Program-made: the position numbers and the translations under genes | The notes under the pieces: generated by a model | Database searches by the model: none | Seen by the model: the letters and a program-made list of their open reading frames with translations, nothing else | Told to the model about the DNA's origin: nothing | Assembly (NCBI GenBank): GCA_045631885.1 | Contig: JAZQVN010000009.1 | Location: forward strand, 1-64,000 | Source: CAJOLV01 sp045631885 | GTDB lineage: Bacteria > Bacillota_I > Bacilli_A > RFN20 > CAG-826 | Direction of reading: 5' to 3' | DNA: 64,000 bases | Part shown: positions 25,632 through 33,763 of the stretch, in pieces | Layout: the number at the start of each line of letters is the position of its first letter | Position numbering within the stretch: position 1 is the first letter of the stretch

Positions 25632-26419
25632 CTTCTTTCCTCCTCTACATAGTAAATTGAGAATATGTCTTTGGTGAGGCCTGTTAACTCATCAACATCT
25701 AAGACAACCGCGCAGAATAAGCCATCTCCATCTTCATTTAAAGTGAATTTTTGATTGCTTCCATAAACGGTTTTATTGATGACTGATTCGACATCAAAAC
25801 CGAGAACACTATCATATTCTCCACACATACCGACATCACTGATAAATGCGGTGCCGTTTGGCAAAACTCTCGCATCACTTGTTTGCACATGTGTATGTGT
25901 TCCAAGTACCGCGGTAACTTTACCATCGAATGCGCGAGCAAAGCCCATTTTTTCCGCCGTGGCTTCTGCGTGATAATCAACAATATTAATCGTCGCTTGT
26001 TCTTCTTCAGAGAGAACTTCAAGCATCGCATAATATGGATTATTGACTGGTTCATTCATAAATGCTTCACCAAGGATATTTGTGACTCTCACAGAAACAC
26101 CATTAACATCAAAGATGATGCTTCCTTCTCCTGGGAAATCATTCGTTAAATTAACTGGTCTTACTAATCGATCAACACGAGAAATATATCTTCTGATTTC
26201 GCTTTTTGAATCGTAATGGTTACCAAGGGTAATGCAGTCCACTCCAGCATCGATTAATTCACAATATTGGTTATAAATTAAACCTTTACCGTGCGTGGCG
26301 TTTTCCCCGTTTGCGATAACGAAATCAATATCGTATTTCTCGACAAAGTAATCTAATTTTTCTTTGACAATACGTCGACCAATACGACCGACGATATCTC
26401 CAATAAATAAAATTTTCAA
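25628..26419 (-). CDS. ymdB: YmdB-family metallophosphoesterase
   Basis: 263 aa. Calcineurin-like fold: FIGDIVG at the N-terminus, GENATHGKGL at about 38, TLGNHYDSK at about 64, DYHAEATAEK at about 148 and GTHTHVQTSD at about 173, all metal-binding. YmdB of Bacilli hydrolyses cyclic nucleotides and is needed for biofilm and late adaptive responses. Placed directly after rny, as in B. subtilis. Confidence 0.95.
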   Translation of the reverse strand: MKILFIGDIVGRIGRRIVKEKLDYFVEKYDIDFVIANGENATHGKGLIYNQYCELIDAGVDCITLGNHYDSKSEIRRYISRVDRLVRPVNLTNDFPGEGSIIFDVNGVSVRVTNILGEAFMNEPVNNPYYAMLEVLSEEEQATINIVDYHAEATAEKMGFARAFDGKVTAVLGTHTHVQTSDARVLPNGTAFISDVGMCGEYDSVLGFDVESVINKTVYGSNQKFTLNEDGDGLFCAVVLDVDELTGLTKDIFSIYYVEEERR

Positions 26420-26441
26420 AATAACTCTTTTCTATGAAACA

Positions 26442-28013
26442 TTATTTCGCTGTTTCGACGGCGCGATATTCACGGATGACAGACACTTTAATTTGTCCTG
26501 GATAAGTCATTTCCGCTTCAATGCGTTCTCTGATGTCTCTCGCTAATTTAAATGCGGCGACATCATCGATTTTTTCTGGGACAACCATAACGCGTAATTC
26601 ACGTCCTGATTGCATCGCATAACTTTGATAAACACCTTCGTATGAATTACAGATTTCTTCTAATTGTTCAATACGTTTGATGTAGTTTTCTAAGATTTCA
26701 CTACGTGCACCTGGTCTAGCAGCAGATAATGTATCCGCGGCTTGAACGATATTCGCGATGATATATTTCGCTGGGACATCACCGTGGTGAGATTCAATTG
26801 AGTTAATAACGACATCAGGTTCGCCATATTTTTTCGCTAATCTAGCACCAACTTCAACGTGGCTGCCATCAACTTCAAAGTCTGCGGCTTTACCAATATC
26901 GTGTAATAAGCCTGCGCGTTTAGCTAAGTTTTGATCTAAACCTAATTCTGCAGCCATAATACCGGATAAATAAGCCACTTCGATGGAGTGATCTAACGCG
27001 GATTGACCATATGATGTACGATATTTCAATCTACCGACATAGTCGAGTAATTCTTTATTAATTCTTGGTAAACCAAGTTTGAAGGCCACTTCTTGACCAG
27101 TTTTATGAATACTTTCTTCGACTTCGCGTTTGCATTTTTCGACGATTTCTTCAATTCTGCCTGGTTGGATACGGCCGTCTTTAATTAAAGCTTCTAAAGA
27201 TAATCTTGCGATTTCTCTTCTAATTGGGTTGAAGCAGCTAACGGTGATAACTTCTGGAGTGTCATCAATGATTAAGTCGACACCTAATAATTGTTCTAAT
27301 GAACGAATGTTACGACCTTCTCTACCGATGATACGACCTTTCATTTCATCGTTTGGAAGAGCGACGACTGAAACAGTTCTTTCAGTGGTGACTTCTTGAG
27401 CATATTTACTTAAGGCTAAGCCAAGTAATTCTTTTGCTCTTTCATCAGCTTCATCTTTTGCTTCTTCTTCTTTGTTTTTAATGTAGGCAGCGATTTCTTT
27501 AGAAATCTTGCTTTCCACTCTAGCGAATAATTCGTCTCTCGCTTCTTGAGTGGACATTTGAGCAACTTTCTCTAATTCTTCGATGATGGAATCAATCTTA
27601 GCTTGTAAAGTCGCTTCTTTTTTGTCGAGTTCTTTTAATCGACGGTTTAAGTTTTCATTCTTTTCATCTAAGGTATTTTCTTTTGCGATAAGCGCTGCGT
27701 CACGTCTATCAATACCTTGTTCTCTTTGTGCGAGTTTATTTTCTAAATTCGCGATTTCTTGTTTTCTTTCTTGAATTTCTTTGTTGGCTTCTTGCTTTAA
27801 TTCAATAACAGCTTGTTTACCATCAAGTTGAGCGTTCTTGGTAATGTGTTCCGCTTTGATTTCAGCTTCGCGGATAATTTTTCTCGCATTATTTTGCGCT
27901 CTTTGCTTTCTAAAGAAAGGAACAAAAAATATAATCGCCATACCAGCTAATATACCGACTACCGCGGTAATAATTGGTAATCCGACAGTTAGAAAATCAT
28001 TTAAAACTAACAT
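26442..28013 (-). CDS. rny: Ribonuclease Y
   Basis: 523 aa. N-terminal membrane helix (about 10-30), long coiled coil (about 35-200), KH domain with GRIIGREGRNIRSLE at about 230, HD domain with the metal site LLHDIGKAAD at about 370. Membrane-bound endoribonuclease that starts mRNA decay. It heads the operon with ymdB, miaB and ricA. TATAAT at 28045-28050 (minus strand) is a probable -10, and a structured region lies further upstream. Confidence 0.98.
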   Translation of the reverse strand: MLVLNDFLTVGLPIITAVVGILAGMAIIFFVPFFRKQRAQNNARKIIREAEIKAEHITKNAQLDGKQAVIELKQEANKEIQERKQEIANLENKLAQREQGIDRRDAALIAKENTLDEKNENLNRRLKELDKKEATLQAKIDSIIEELEKVAQMSTQEARDELFARVESKISKEIAAYIKNKEEEAKDEADERAKELLGLALSKYAQEVTTERTVSVVALPNDEMKGRIIGREGRNIRSLEQLLGVDLIIDDTPEVITVSCFNPIRREIARLSLEALIKDGRIQPGRIEEIVEKCKREVEESIHKTGQEVAFKLGLPRINKELLDYVGRLKYRTSYGQSALDHSIEVAYLSGIMAAELGLDQNLAKRAGLLHDIGKAADFEVDGSHVEVGARLAKKYGEPDVVINSIESHHGDVPAKYIIANIVQAADTLSAARPGARSEILENYIKRIEQLEEICNSYEGVYQSYAMQSGRELRVMVVPEKIDDVAAFKLARDIRERIEAEMTYPGQIKVSVIREYRAVETAK

Positions 28014-28044
28014 AATAAATCCTTTCTATATCCTACGGATATTC

Positions 28045-28187
28045 ATTATAACTATAAATTTGCATAAAATGGCCCTTATAAAGGGGAAAAATTATTGCAT
28101 ATAATTAACAGACAAAAGTCTGATTAACAGTTCTCAAATAGAGAATATATAGTTAAGTGCTCCTACGAGTACGCTTTAATTATACGC
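28045..28187 (-). promoter_or_regulatory. Promoter region and possible structured leader of rny
   Basis: Holds two minus-strand TATAAT boxes, at 28045-28050 (close to rny) and about 28181-28186. Between them are three hairpins: GTACTC/GAGCAC (28158-28173), TTCTC/GAGAA (about 28131-28147) and CAGAC/GTCTG (28111-28124). A transcript from the distal box would carry these as a 5' leader or be a separate small RNA. No known riboswitch class was recognised. No strong -35 fits either box. Confidence 0.4.
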
Positions 28188-28212
28188 ACATATGGAAAGA
28201 AAATACCAAGTT

Positions 28213-28797
28213 TTATTTATTTAAAAGGGTAATTAATTTCTCGATACCAACTTTTGCTTTCTCGTTAATGAGTTCGTTAACCTTATTTTCACCAATGTAA
28301 TCGCAGTTATGAATACTGACATAATCAAAATTTTTAATGCCCCATAATTCACATAACGCTTTTAAATAAGTGCTAGCTTGTTCTAGATGAGATCCATCTG
28401 GAATATCCATGCCTCTAGTTGTGATATAAAACATAAATGGACATTTCGCGATACCAACGCATGTTTTACCATCATCTTTGAACATGATATCCATTAAGGA
28501 TAACTTTTCTAAAAAGACTTTTAATAAAGCCGGGAAAGACATATCCCAGAAAGGCGCGGCGATAATAACACCGTCACTATTCGCGATCTTTCTAGAATAT
28601 TCAAAAAATCTCTCTTCGATTGGATTATATAAAGGATTGTTATCTTGTGTATATGGTAATAAGTTGAGTTCAGAAATATTGATTTCTTCGATTCCAACTT
28701 TATCTTTAATACCTTCTAAACATAGATTAGCAAGTTTAAAAGTGCGTGATTCTTTTTCATTTCTGATAGTCGAATTGATATAAATAATCTTTTTCAT
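28213..28797 (-). CDS. FMN-dependent NADH:quinone oxidoreductase/azoreductase family
   Basis: 194 aa flavodoxin-like fold: IYINSTIR at the start (phosphate-binding for FMN), the family motif PFWDMSFPALLKVFLE at about 81-96, and TTRGMDIP at about 125. AzoR-type enzymes reduce quinones and azo compounds with NAD(P)H, and act as detoxifiers. AAAGGAG lies 4-5 nt before the ATG. Monocistronic, downstream of recA and its terminator. Confidence 0.88.
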   Translation of the reverse strand: MKKIIYINSTIRNEKESRTFKLANLCLEGIKDKVGIEEINISELNLLPYTQDNNPLYNPIEERFFEYSRKIANSDGVIIAAPFWDMSFPALLKVFLEKLSLMDIMFKDDGKTCVGIAKCPFMFYITTRGMDIPDGSHLEQASTYLKALCELWGIKNFDYVSIHNCDYIGENKVNELINEKAKVGIEKLITLLNK

Positions 28798-28810
28798 ATT
28801 TTCTCCTTTT

Positions 28811-28840
28811 AAAGAAAAGCCCTAAAGGGCTATTCTTTTT
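28811..28840 (-). terminator. Terminator of recA
   Basis: Minus-strand stem AGCCC/GGGCT with loop TTTA, extended by AAGAA/TTCTT, ending in a T-rich tract right after the recA stop. Confidence 0.85.
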
Positions 28841-29838
28841 TACTCGATGACACCGCTTTTGATTTGAGCGATTAACTCTTTAGCGACATCTTCGTTAGAT
28901 TTGATGTATTCTTTAGCAGCGTCTCTACCTTGAGCAATCTTGCTTCCTTTATATTCGAACCAAGAACCGCTCTTCTTGATAAGGCCTAATTCAACGGCTT
29001 TATCTAAGATTTCGCTTTCTTTAGAAATACCTTGTCCATAGATAATATCTAATTCGCAAGTCTTAAATGGTGGGGAAACTTTGTTTTTCACCACTTTTAC
29101 TTTGACGGTATTGCCGACAATGTCCGCACCACTCTTAAGAGCTTCTGTTCTGCGGATATCAATTCTAATTGATGCATAGAATTTAAGTGCTCTACCACCA
29201 GAAGTGGTTTCTGGGTTACCATACATAACACCAACTTTTTCTCTTAATTGGTTAATGAAGATAACTGCGCATTCTTTTTTGTTTAAGATACCTGCGAGCT
29301 TACGCATAGCTTTAGACATTAATCTCGCTTGTAAGCCAACGGAGTTATCACCCATTTCGCCATCTAATTCTGCTTGTGGAACTAAAGCAGCGACAGAGTC
29401 GACGATGATTAAATTAATCGCACCACTGCTAGCTAACATCTCAACGATTTCAAGAGCTTGTTCTCCATTATCTGGTTGAGAAAGAATTAATTCATCAACA
29501 TCAACACCTAAGTTTTTCGCATACACAGGGTCGATCGCGTGTTCTGCATCGATGAACGCCGCGCGTCCACCTTGTTTTTGACATTCCGCAATCGCGTGTA
29601 ATGCTAATGTGGTTTTACCACTGGATTCTGGACCATAAATTTCGATGATTCTTCCTTTTGGATAACCACCGATACCTAAAGCATCATCAAGTAAAAGTGA
29701 ACCGGAAGGAATGACTCCGACATCCACTGTTTGACGATCGCCAAGTCTCATGACCGAGCCTTTACCAAACATCTTTTGAATTTGTTTGAGCGTTTCGTCG
29801 AGTTGTTGTTCTGTTTCTTTAATTTCATCTTTTGCCAT
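28840..29838 (-). CDS. recA: Recombinase RecA
   Basis: 332 aa. Walker A GPESSGKTT at about 66-74, Walker B LIIVDSVAAL at about 140, L2-region GGRALKFYAS. Strand exchange and SOS co-protease. Missing most of the acidic tail of longer RecAs. Placed after pncC, as in the common cinA-recA pairing. The upstream DNA holds a degenerate copy of the cassette shared with the hydrophobic-peptide locus and the ABC operon. RecX, its usual modulator, is encoded at 52.4 kb. Confidence 0.99.
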   Translation of the reverse strand: MAKDEIKETEQQLDETLKQIQKMFGKGSVMRLGDRQTVDVGVIPSGSLLLDDALGIGGYPKGRIIEIYGPESSGKTTLALHAIAECQKQGGRAAFIDAEHAIDPVYAKNLGVDVDELILSQPDNGEQALEIVEMLASSGAINLIIVDSVAALVPQAELDGEMGDNSVGLQARLMSKAMRKLAGILNKKECAVIFINQLREKVGVMYGNPETTSGGRALKFYASIRIDIRRTEALKSGADIVGNTVKVKVVKNKVSPPFKTCELDIIYGQGISKESEILDKAVELGLIKKSGSWFEYKGSKIAQGRDAAKEYIKSNEDVAKELIAQIKSGVIE

Positions 29839-29845
29839 AAAAATT

Positions 29846-29891
29846 ACCTCTATATATTAATCCGACAAAATTTTGATTTTTTTGCAAAATT
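29846..29891 (-). promoter_or_regulatory. Shared upstream cassette, copy C (recA, degenerate)
   Basis: On the minus strand AATTTTG-CAA-AAAAATC at 29875-29891 matches 5 of 7 bases in the second arm of the palindrome seen in copies A and B. TATATA and AGAGGT follow at the same places, and the near edge is 37 nt from the ATG, exactly as in copy B. An extra CAAAATTTTG palindrome overlaps at 29866-29875. Confidence 0.5.
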
Positions 29892-29903
29892 TCTGATATT
29901 TTT

Positions 29904-30374
29904 TTATTTTTTCTCTTCTAGCAAAGATTTGAGCATTTCCATACCTAGGTTAATTGCTTGAGATTGAATTTCTTCTCTACTACCTGATAATTGGAACTTT
30001 TGAATTCTCGCTAAATCATATGCACAGACACCAATATAGATTTCACCAACTGGTTTATTTTCCATCGTATCTGGTCCAGCGTTTCCTGTAAAGGAAATGC
30101 AGTAATCAACATTGAGCAAATATTTACCATGACTCACCATCTCTGCAGCGCATTCTTGGGAGACCACTCCAAACTGCTTAACAGTGTTTTCACTGACACC
30201 CACTAATCTAGTCTTAACTTCTGTCGCGTAGGTGACAATTGCTCCTTTAAAAAATTTGCTGGCTCCAGGAATTTTTGTCATTTCTCTGGAAAATAATCCT
30301 CCAGTAAAAGATTCTACTGATCCGAGGGTCCTCCCATAAGAAACGAACATTTCTTTGAGCTCAGCAGGGGTCAT
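29904..30374 (-). CDS. pncC: Nicotinamide-nucleotide amidohydrolase (CinA C-terminal domain)
   Basis: 156 aa, a stand-alone CinA C-terminal domain: SVESFTGGLFSREMTKIPG at about 19-37, KGAIVTYATEVK at about 43 and SFTGNAGPDT at about 94. PncC deamidates NMN to NaMN in pyridine nucleotide salvage. The N-terminal COG1058 domain of full CinA is absent. It overlaps pgsA by 1 nt and precedes recA by 65 nt. Confidence 0.95.
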   Translation of the reverse strand: MTPAELKEMFVSYGRTLGSVESFTGGLFSREMTKIPGASKFFKGAIVTYATEVKTRLVGVSENTVKQFGVVSQECAAEMVSHGKYLLNVDYCISFTGNAGPDTMENKPVGEIYIGVCAYDLARIQKFQLSGSREEIQSQAINLGMEMLKSLLEEKK

Positions 30375-31024
30375 TATTTATTCTCCTCAGTCTTGTTTGA
30401 AAGGAAGACTTGTCTATTTTGCCAGACATAAATGACTCCAGAAATGAGAGACATTGCTGTTGTGATATAGACTAAGAAATCGGCGATATGTAAACCAGCT
30501 GGCCAGCCAGCATCGAAATAATTGAATGGGAAACCGTTTAATAAGACAAAGCTAATGGCCACCATTTCAAATACTGTTTTCATCTTACCAAAGATGTTCG
30601 CAGCGATAACAACTTTCTTTTGCGCAGCGATAAATCTTAAAGCATCAACAACGATATCGCGAACGATTAATAAAATTCCGCACCACATATTAAATGAGAT
30701 GATTTGATTTGGTGCATATCTCGCAAATAAAGATGGAGCGATTAAAAAGATAACCATTGAATTAATCAATAACTTGTCAGCGACTGGGTCTAAGAATTTT
30801 CCTAAATCGGTGACTTGGTTATTCTTTCTCGCTAAATGACCATCAAGATGGTCTGTGTAACTGGCGATTACAAAGAACACAAAGATGATGAAGAACACTA
30901 AATTGATTCCAGTGTTACCAAAATCTGGAGCGATGAAATCAATGAGTGATAAAACAAATAAAGTTACTATCAAAGCAACTGTGGCGATAATTCTACTGAA
31001 TGTGATTTTTGTTGGAAGATTCAT
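30374..31024 (-). CDS. pgsA: CDP-diacylglycerol-glycerol-3-phosphate 3-phosphatidyltransferase
   Basis: 216 aa integral membrane enzyme for phosphatidylglycerol synthesis. CDP-alcohol phosphotransferase motif (D..DG..AR...G...D...D) is visible as DHLDGHLARKN followed by LGKFLDPVAD at about 58-85. Several membrane helices. AAGGAGA precedes the ATG. The start lies only about 20 nt from the 3' end of RNase P RNA, with no terminator between. Confidence 0.95.
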   Translation of the reverse strand: MNLPTKITFSRIIATVALIVTLFVLSLIDFIAPDFGNTGINLVFFIIFVFFVIASYTDHLDGHLARKNNQVTDLGKFLDPVADKLLINSMVIFLIAPSLFARYAPNQIISFNMWCGILLIVRDIVVDALRFIAAQKKVVIAANIFGKMKTVFEMVAISFVLLNGFPFNYFDAGWPAGLHIADFLVYITTAMSLISGVIYVWQNRQVFLSNKTEENK

Positions 31025-31041
31025 AATAGTCTCCTTATTGA

Positions 31042-31379
31042 GTGTCTGATCCTGTAAGCCATGTTTTGTCTAGGATAATTATTTATCTAAGCTAAGCTTA
31101 TTAACCTTGATTCGTTTCTCTTGGTTAATCTCCCCTACCAAATTTGGGTTTCTCGCTTGTGGGGTTTACCGCGTTCCACCTTTACATTTCTATAAAGCTA
31201 CGTCACTGTGGCACTTTCAGAATTCCCACCATGGTTACCTTTAGGTGGTCCTTCGCCATCACGTACTCCTACGTGCCTAGCGTTATTTTTTCCGCTAGCG
31301 CAATCACTACGAGCATCACAGCCCGTGCGAGCATGGACTTTCCTCTACTAAAAAGCAGCAATTATCCAGATCAGATGTT
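31042..31379 (-). ncRNA. rnpB: RNase P RNA, class B
   Basis: The catalytic RNA that trims tRNA 5' ends. Conserved blocks on the minus strand: GAGGAAAGTCCATGCTCGCA near the 5' end, GGAACGCGGTAAACCCC (tRNA CCA-binding loop), GCGAGAAACCCAAATT, and AAACATGGCTTACAG near the 3' end. P1 is TCTGATC/GATCAGA. Size (about 338 nt) and sequence fit the Bacillus class B. It lies between gpsB and pgsA; gpsB adjacency matches B. subtilis. Ends estimated from P1. Confidence 0.97.
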
Positions 31380-31740
31380 ATTTTATTTTATCAGGCATAA
31401 AGCCATGTTGGTAAAGAAACTTTTCATAACGATTAATCTTTTGGATTAACTCGATATTCTCTTCTGTGACATTATCAGTTTCTTTAATATCCTTTAAGCG
31501 GGACTCATATTTATTAACTTTGATTTTGAGTTCTTGGTTTTCCGCTTCAAGTTTGGCTATCTTGTCTTTAAAGGCTTGAACTTCTTTCTCGTCTAAAAGA
31601 TGATTTGTCTCCACTAATCGATAGTCACGAATAATCTTATCGAGATATTCATCGACCATTAATGGATCATATCCTCTTGGTACGTTTGGAAACTGTGTTT
31701 CTAAAATTTCTTTTGAATTTAGTTTAAGTTTAATTGCCAT
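31378..31740 (-). CDS. gpsB: DivIVA-domain cell-division protein GpsB
   Basis: 120 aa. N-terminal DivIVA domain with the lipid-binding region VPRGYDPLMVDEYLDKII (about 20-37), then a coiled coil and a short C-terminal helix (KINRYEKFLYQHGF). GpsB shuttles penicillin-binding proteins between division and elongation sites. Its place directly upstream of rnpB matches B. subtilis. The stop codon touches the 5' end of RNase P RNA, so the rnpB promoter must lie inside this gene or rnpB is processed from the joint transcript. Confidence 0.9.
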   Translation of the reverse strand: MAIKLKLNSKEILETQFPNVPRGYDPLMVDEYLDKIIRDYRLVETNHLLDEKEVQAFKDKIAKLEAENQELKIKVNKYESRLKDIKETDNVTEENIELIQKINRYEKFLYQHGFMPDKIK

Positions 31741-31787
31741 TTGACTGCCTCTTATAATATAATATAAGAGATTAAAGAGTATTTCAA

Positions 31788-31808
31788 TCTTTTTCCAACG
31801 GAAAAAGA
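31788..31808 (+). other. Perfect hairpin before the exonuclease gene
   Basis: TCTTTTTCC-AAC-GGAAAAAGA, a 9-bp perfect stem between the divergent gpsB and exonuclease genes. Neither side ends in a T run, so it is not a typical terminator; it could be an operator or a 5' structure. It is followed by TATATT just before an ATG that lacks a Shine-Dalgarno. Confidence 0.5.
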
Positions 31809-31825
31809 ATATTGTTTATATATTT

Positions 31826-32551
31826 ATGAAAAAACTAGACAGCTTATTACGTGGTCGAAAAAGTTTGGTGTTCGTCGACTTTGAGGGAACACAATTTTCT
31901 CATGAAATGATTTCTATTGGTGCGGTCCTTTGTAACCTCGATAGACATAACCAAATTAAGACCAGAAAAGAACCTTTTAAGATTCTTGTTAAAGCCAAAA
32001 ATAAGATTGGTAATTACGTTGTGGAATTAACCAAGATTACTGAAGAAATGCTCAAAAAAGAAGGTGTTAGTTTTAATGATGCCTTATTAGCTTTTAAGAA
32101 GTATTTAGGTACCAAATGGAAGAAGTGTTTATTCGTTACTTTTGGTAATCACGACTTAAGAATTTTCAATCAATCCATTTCTTATAATTTCCAATATCCA
32201 AAAGATTTTACACAGCAATTTCAGAAAAATTACGCTGATTTTGCAGCGTTTCTCGCTGAATTTGTGAGAGATCAAAACGGAAATCCACTTAGCTTAATCC
32301 ATAACTGTGAGTTATTCGGAGCGACTATCGTAGAACCTGCACACGACCCTCAATCTGACGCGATTAACTTAGCTAATTTATATGAAGCCTTCCTCAAACA
32401 TCCAGAGATTGTTAAGGATGAATATAAGAAAGCGATTTTAAAAGTCAGCCACTTCCCTCAACCAATTAGAGATACCGTGGCCAAATTAGTGGACGGCCAA
32501 GATGTCACCGCGGCGGAATTTGATGAATCAGTAAAGAATTATTTGAAATAA
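31826..32551 (+). CDS. DEDDh-family 3'-5' exonuclease
   Basis: 241 aa. Exo I motif FVDFEGT (Asp/Glu pair at about 18-20), Exo II in FGNHDLRIFNQ (about 109), Exo III HDPQSDAINLA (about 172). DnaQ/RNase-T-like nuclease fold; substrate (RNA or DNA) not readable, perhaps KapD-like. No Shine-Dalgarno precedes the ATG. Its stop overlaps the RecU start (TAATG). Confidence 0.85.
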   Translation: MKKLDSLLRGRKSLVFVDFEGTQFSHEMISIGAVLCNLDRHNQIKTRKEPFKILVKAKNKIGNYVVELTKITEEMLKKEGVSFNDALLAFKKYLGTKWKKCLFVTFGNHDLRIFNQSISYNFQYPKDFTQQFQKNYADFAAFLAEFVRDQNGNPLSLIHNCELFGATIVEPAHDPQSDAINLANLYEAFLKHPEIVKDEYKKAILKVSHFPQPIRDTVAKLVDGQDVTAAEFDESVKNYLK

Positions 32552-33141
32552 TGAGATATCCAACAGGCAAGAAATATACCCCAACCGCTCAAAAGAAGAA
32601 GAGAAAGACATCTTCTGAACTTTCTATTTCCGCAGCGAATAGAGGTATGGATCTAGAAAACGATATCAACGAATCAAACGAATACTATAGCGAGCACGAT
32701 ATCGCATTAATTACAAAAAGACCTACTCCTATTAATATTGTTAAAGTTGATTATTCAAAAGGGGCGAGAATTACTGACGCCTATTTTGAAAAGCAATCCA
32801 CGACCGACTATAACGGTGTGTATAAAGGAAAATATTTAGACTTTGAAGCCAAGAGCACGAAAAGTAAAACCAGTTTTCCTCTCTCTAATATCACTAAACA
32901 CCAAATCATCCATTTAAAAAGAGTCAATCAACACGGAGGAATCGCTTTCTTCATCATCGGTTTTGAAACTTTAAACGAAGTTTACTTATTAGATTCTAAT
33001 TTCGTTATTCATTATTATGAACAAGGCGAAAGAAAATCTATTCCTTACAATGTCTTTAAAGAAGAAGGCATATTAATAAAACAAGGGTATAACCCTCGTT
33101 TACATTATCTTGACGCAGTTGAAGAAAAATATTTTAAATAA
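32551..33141 (+). CDS. recU: Holliday junction resolvase RecU
   Basis: 196 aa. RecU nuclease core: NRGMDLENDINESNEYY at about 30-46, the catalytic YLDFEAKST block at about 98-106, and FPLSNITKHQIIHLKR following. Resolves four-way junctions in recombination and chromosome segregation in Firmicutes. Usually paired with a ponA-type gene; here paired with an exonuclease by a 1-nt overlap. Its 3' end overlaps nth by 8 nt in convergent orientation. Confidence 0.95.
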   Translation: MRYPTGKKYTPTAQKKKRKTSSELSISAANRGMDLENDINESNEYYSEHDIALITKRPTPINIVKVDYSKGARITDAYFEKQSTTDYNGVYKGKYLDFEAKSTKSKTSFPLSNITKHQIIHLKRVNQHGGIAFFIIGFETLNEVYLLDSNFVIHYYEQGERKSIPYNVFKEEGILIKQGYNPRLHYLDAVEEKYFK

Positions 33142-33763
33142 CTTTGTGACAAAGGTGAGATAATTTACAGCTTTCACAAGCAGGTTTTCTCGCCGTACAT
33201 AAATATCTTCCAAAATGAATTAATTGATGATGGGTTTTAATCCAACGATCTTCATCAATTATTTTTTTTAGTTTTTGTTCCACTTCAAATGGTTCATCAT
33301 CTTTTTTTGCTAATGAGAATCTTTTTGAAATTCTTAAGATGTGGGTGTCCACTGGTAAATCTGGGATATGAAAAATCTCCGCGCGAATAACTCCTGCGCT
33401 TTTATTTCCAATACCAGGAAGCTCTTGCAACAAGTCTTTATCAGAAGGTAGAACACCATTAAATCTCGTGATTAAAGTTTGAGCGATACCAATGATATTT
33501 TTGGCTTTGTTTTTATATAATCCAATCGATTTAATTGTCTCTTCAATATCAAAAAGATCCGCTTCTGCGAGCGACTCTAAAGTTAGATATTTCTTAAATA
33601 ATTTATTGGTGACTAAGTTAACTGAAGTATCGGTTGTCTGCGCGGAAAGCATGACCGCGATGACTAGTTCGTAGTCTTTATTATAATTAAGTTCACAACC
33701 GACATTTGGAAAGATTTCATCCAAATAATCGAGGATTTGCTGTATTTTTTGCTTATTCGTCAT
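33134..33763 (-). CDS. nth: Endonuclease III
   Basis: 209 aa DNA glycosylase/AP lyase for oxidised pyrimidines. Helix-hairpin-helix LLQELPGIGNKSAGVI with the catalytic Lys (about 113-128), LPVDTHILRISKR with the catalytic Asp (about 136), and a C-terminal [4Fe-4S] motif C-x6-C-x2-C-x5-C. It overlaps the dnaD gene by 11 nt, the same pairing as in B. subtilis. Confidence 0.97.
   Translation of the reverse strand: MTNKQKIQQILDYLDEIFPNVGCELNYNKDYELVIAVMLSAQTTDTSVNLVTNKLFKKYLTLESLAEADLFDIEETIKSIGLYKNKAKNIIGIAQTLITRFNGVLPSDKDLLQELPGIGNKSAGVIRAEIFHIPDLPVDTHILRISKRFSLAKKDDEPFEVEQKLKKIIDEDRWIKTHHQLIHFGRYLCTARKPACESCKLSHLCHKVI

Noticed and set aside
29839..29903. Classical Bacillus LexA box upstream of recA
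   Set aside because: No CGAAC-N4-GTTCG-like sequence occurs in the recA upstream region; only the AATTTTG/CAAAATT-type motif is present.
31144..31449. Plus-strand 101-codon frame opposite RNase P RNA
   Set aside because: The minus strand has all conserved RNase P RNA blocks; the frame is a shadow.
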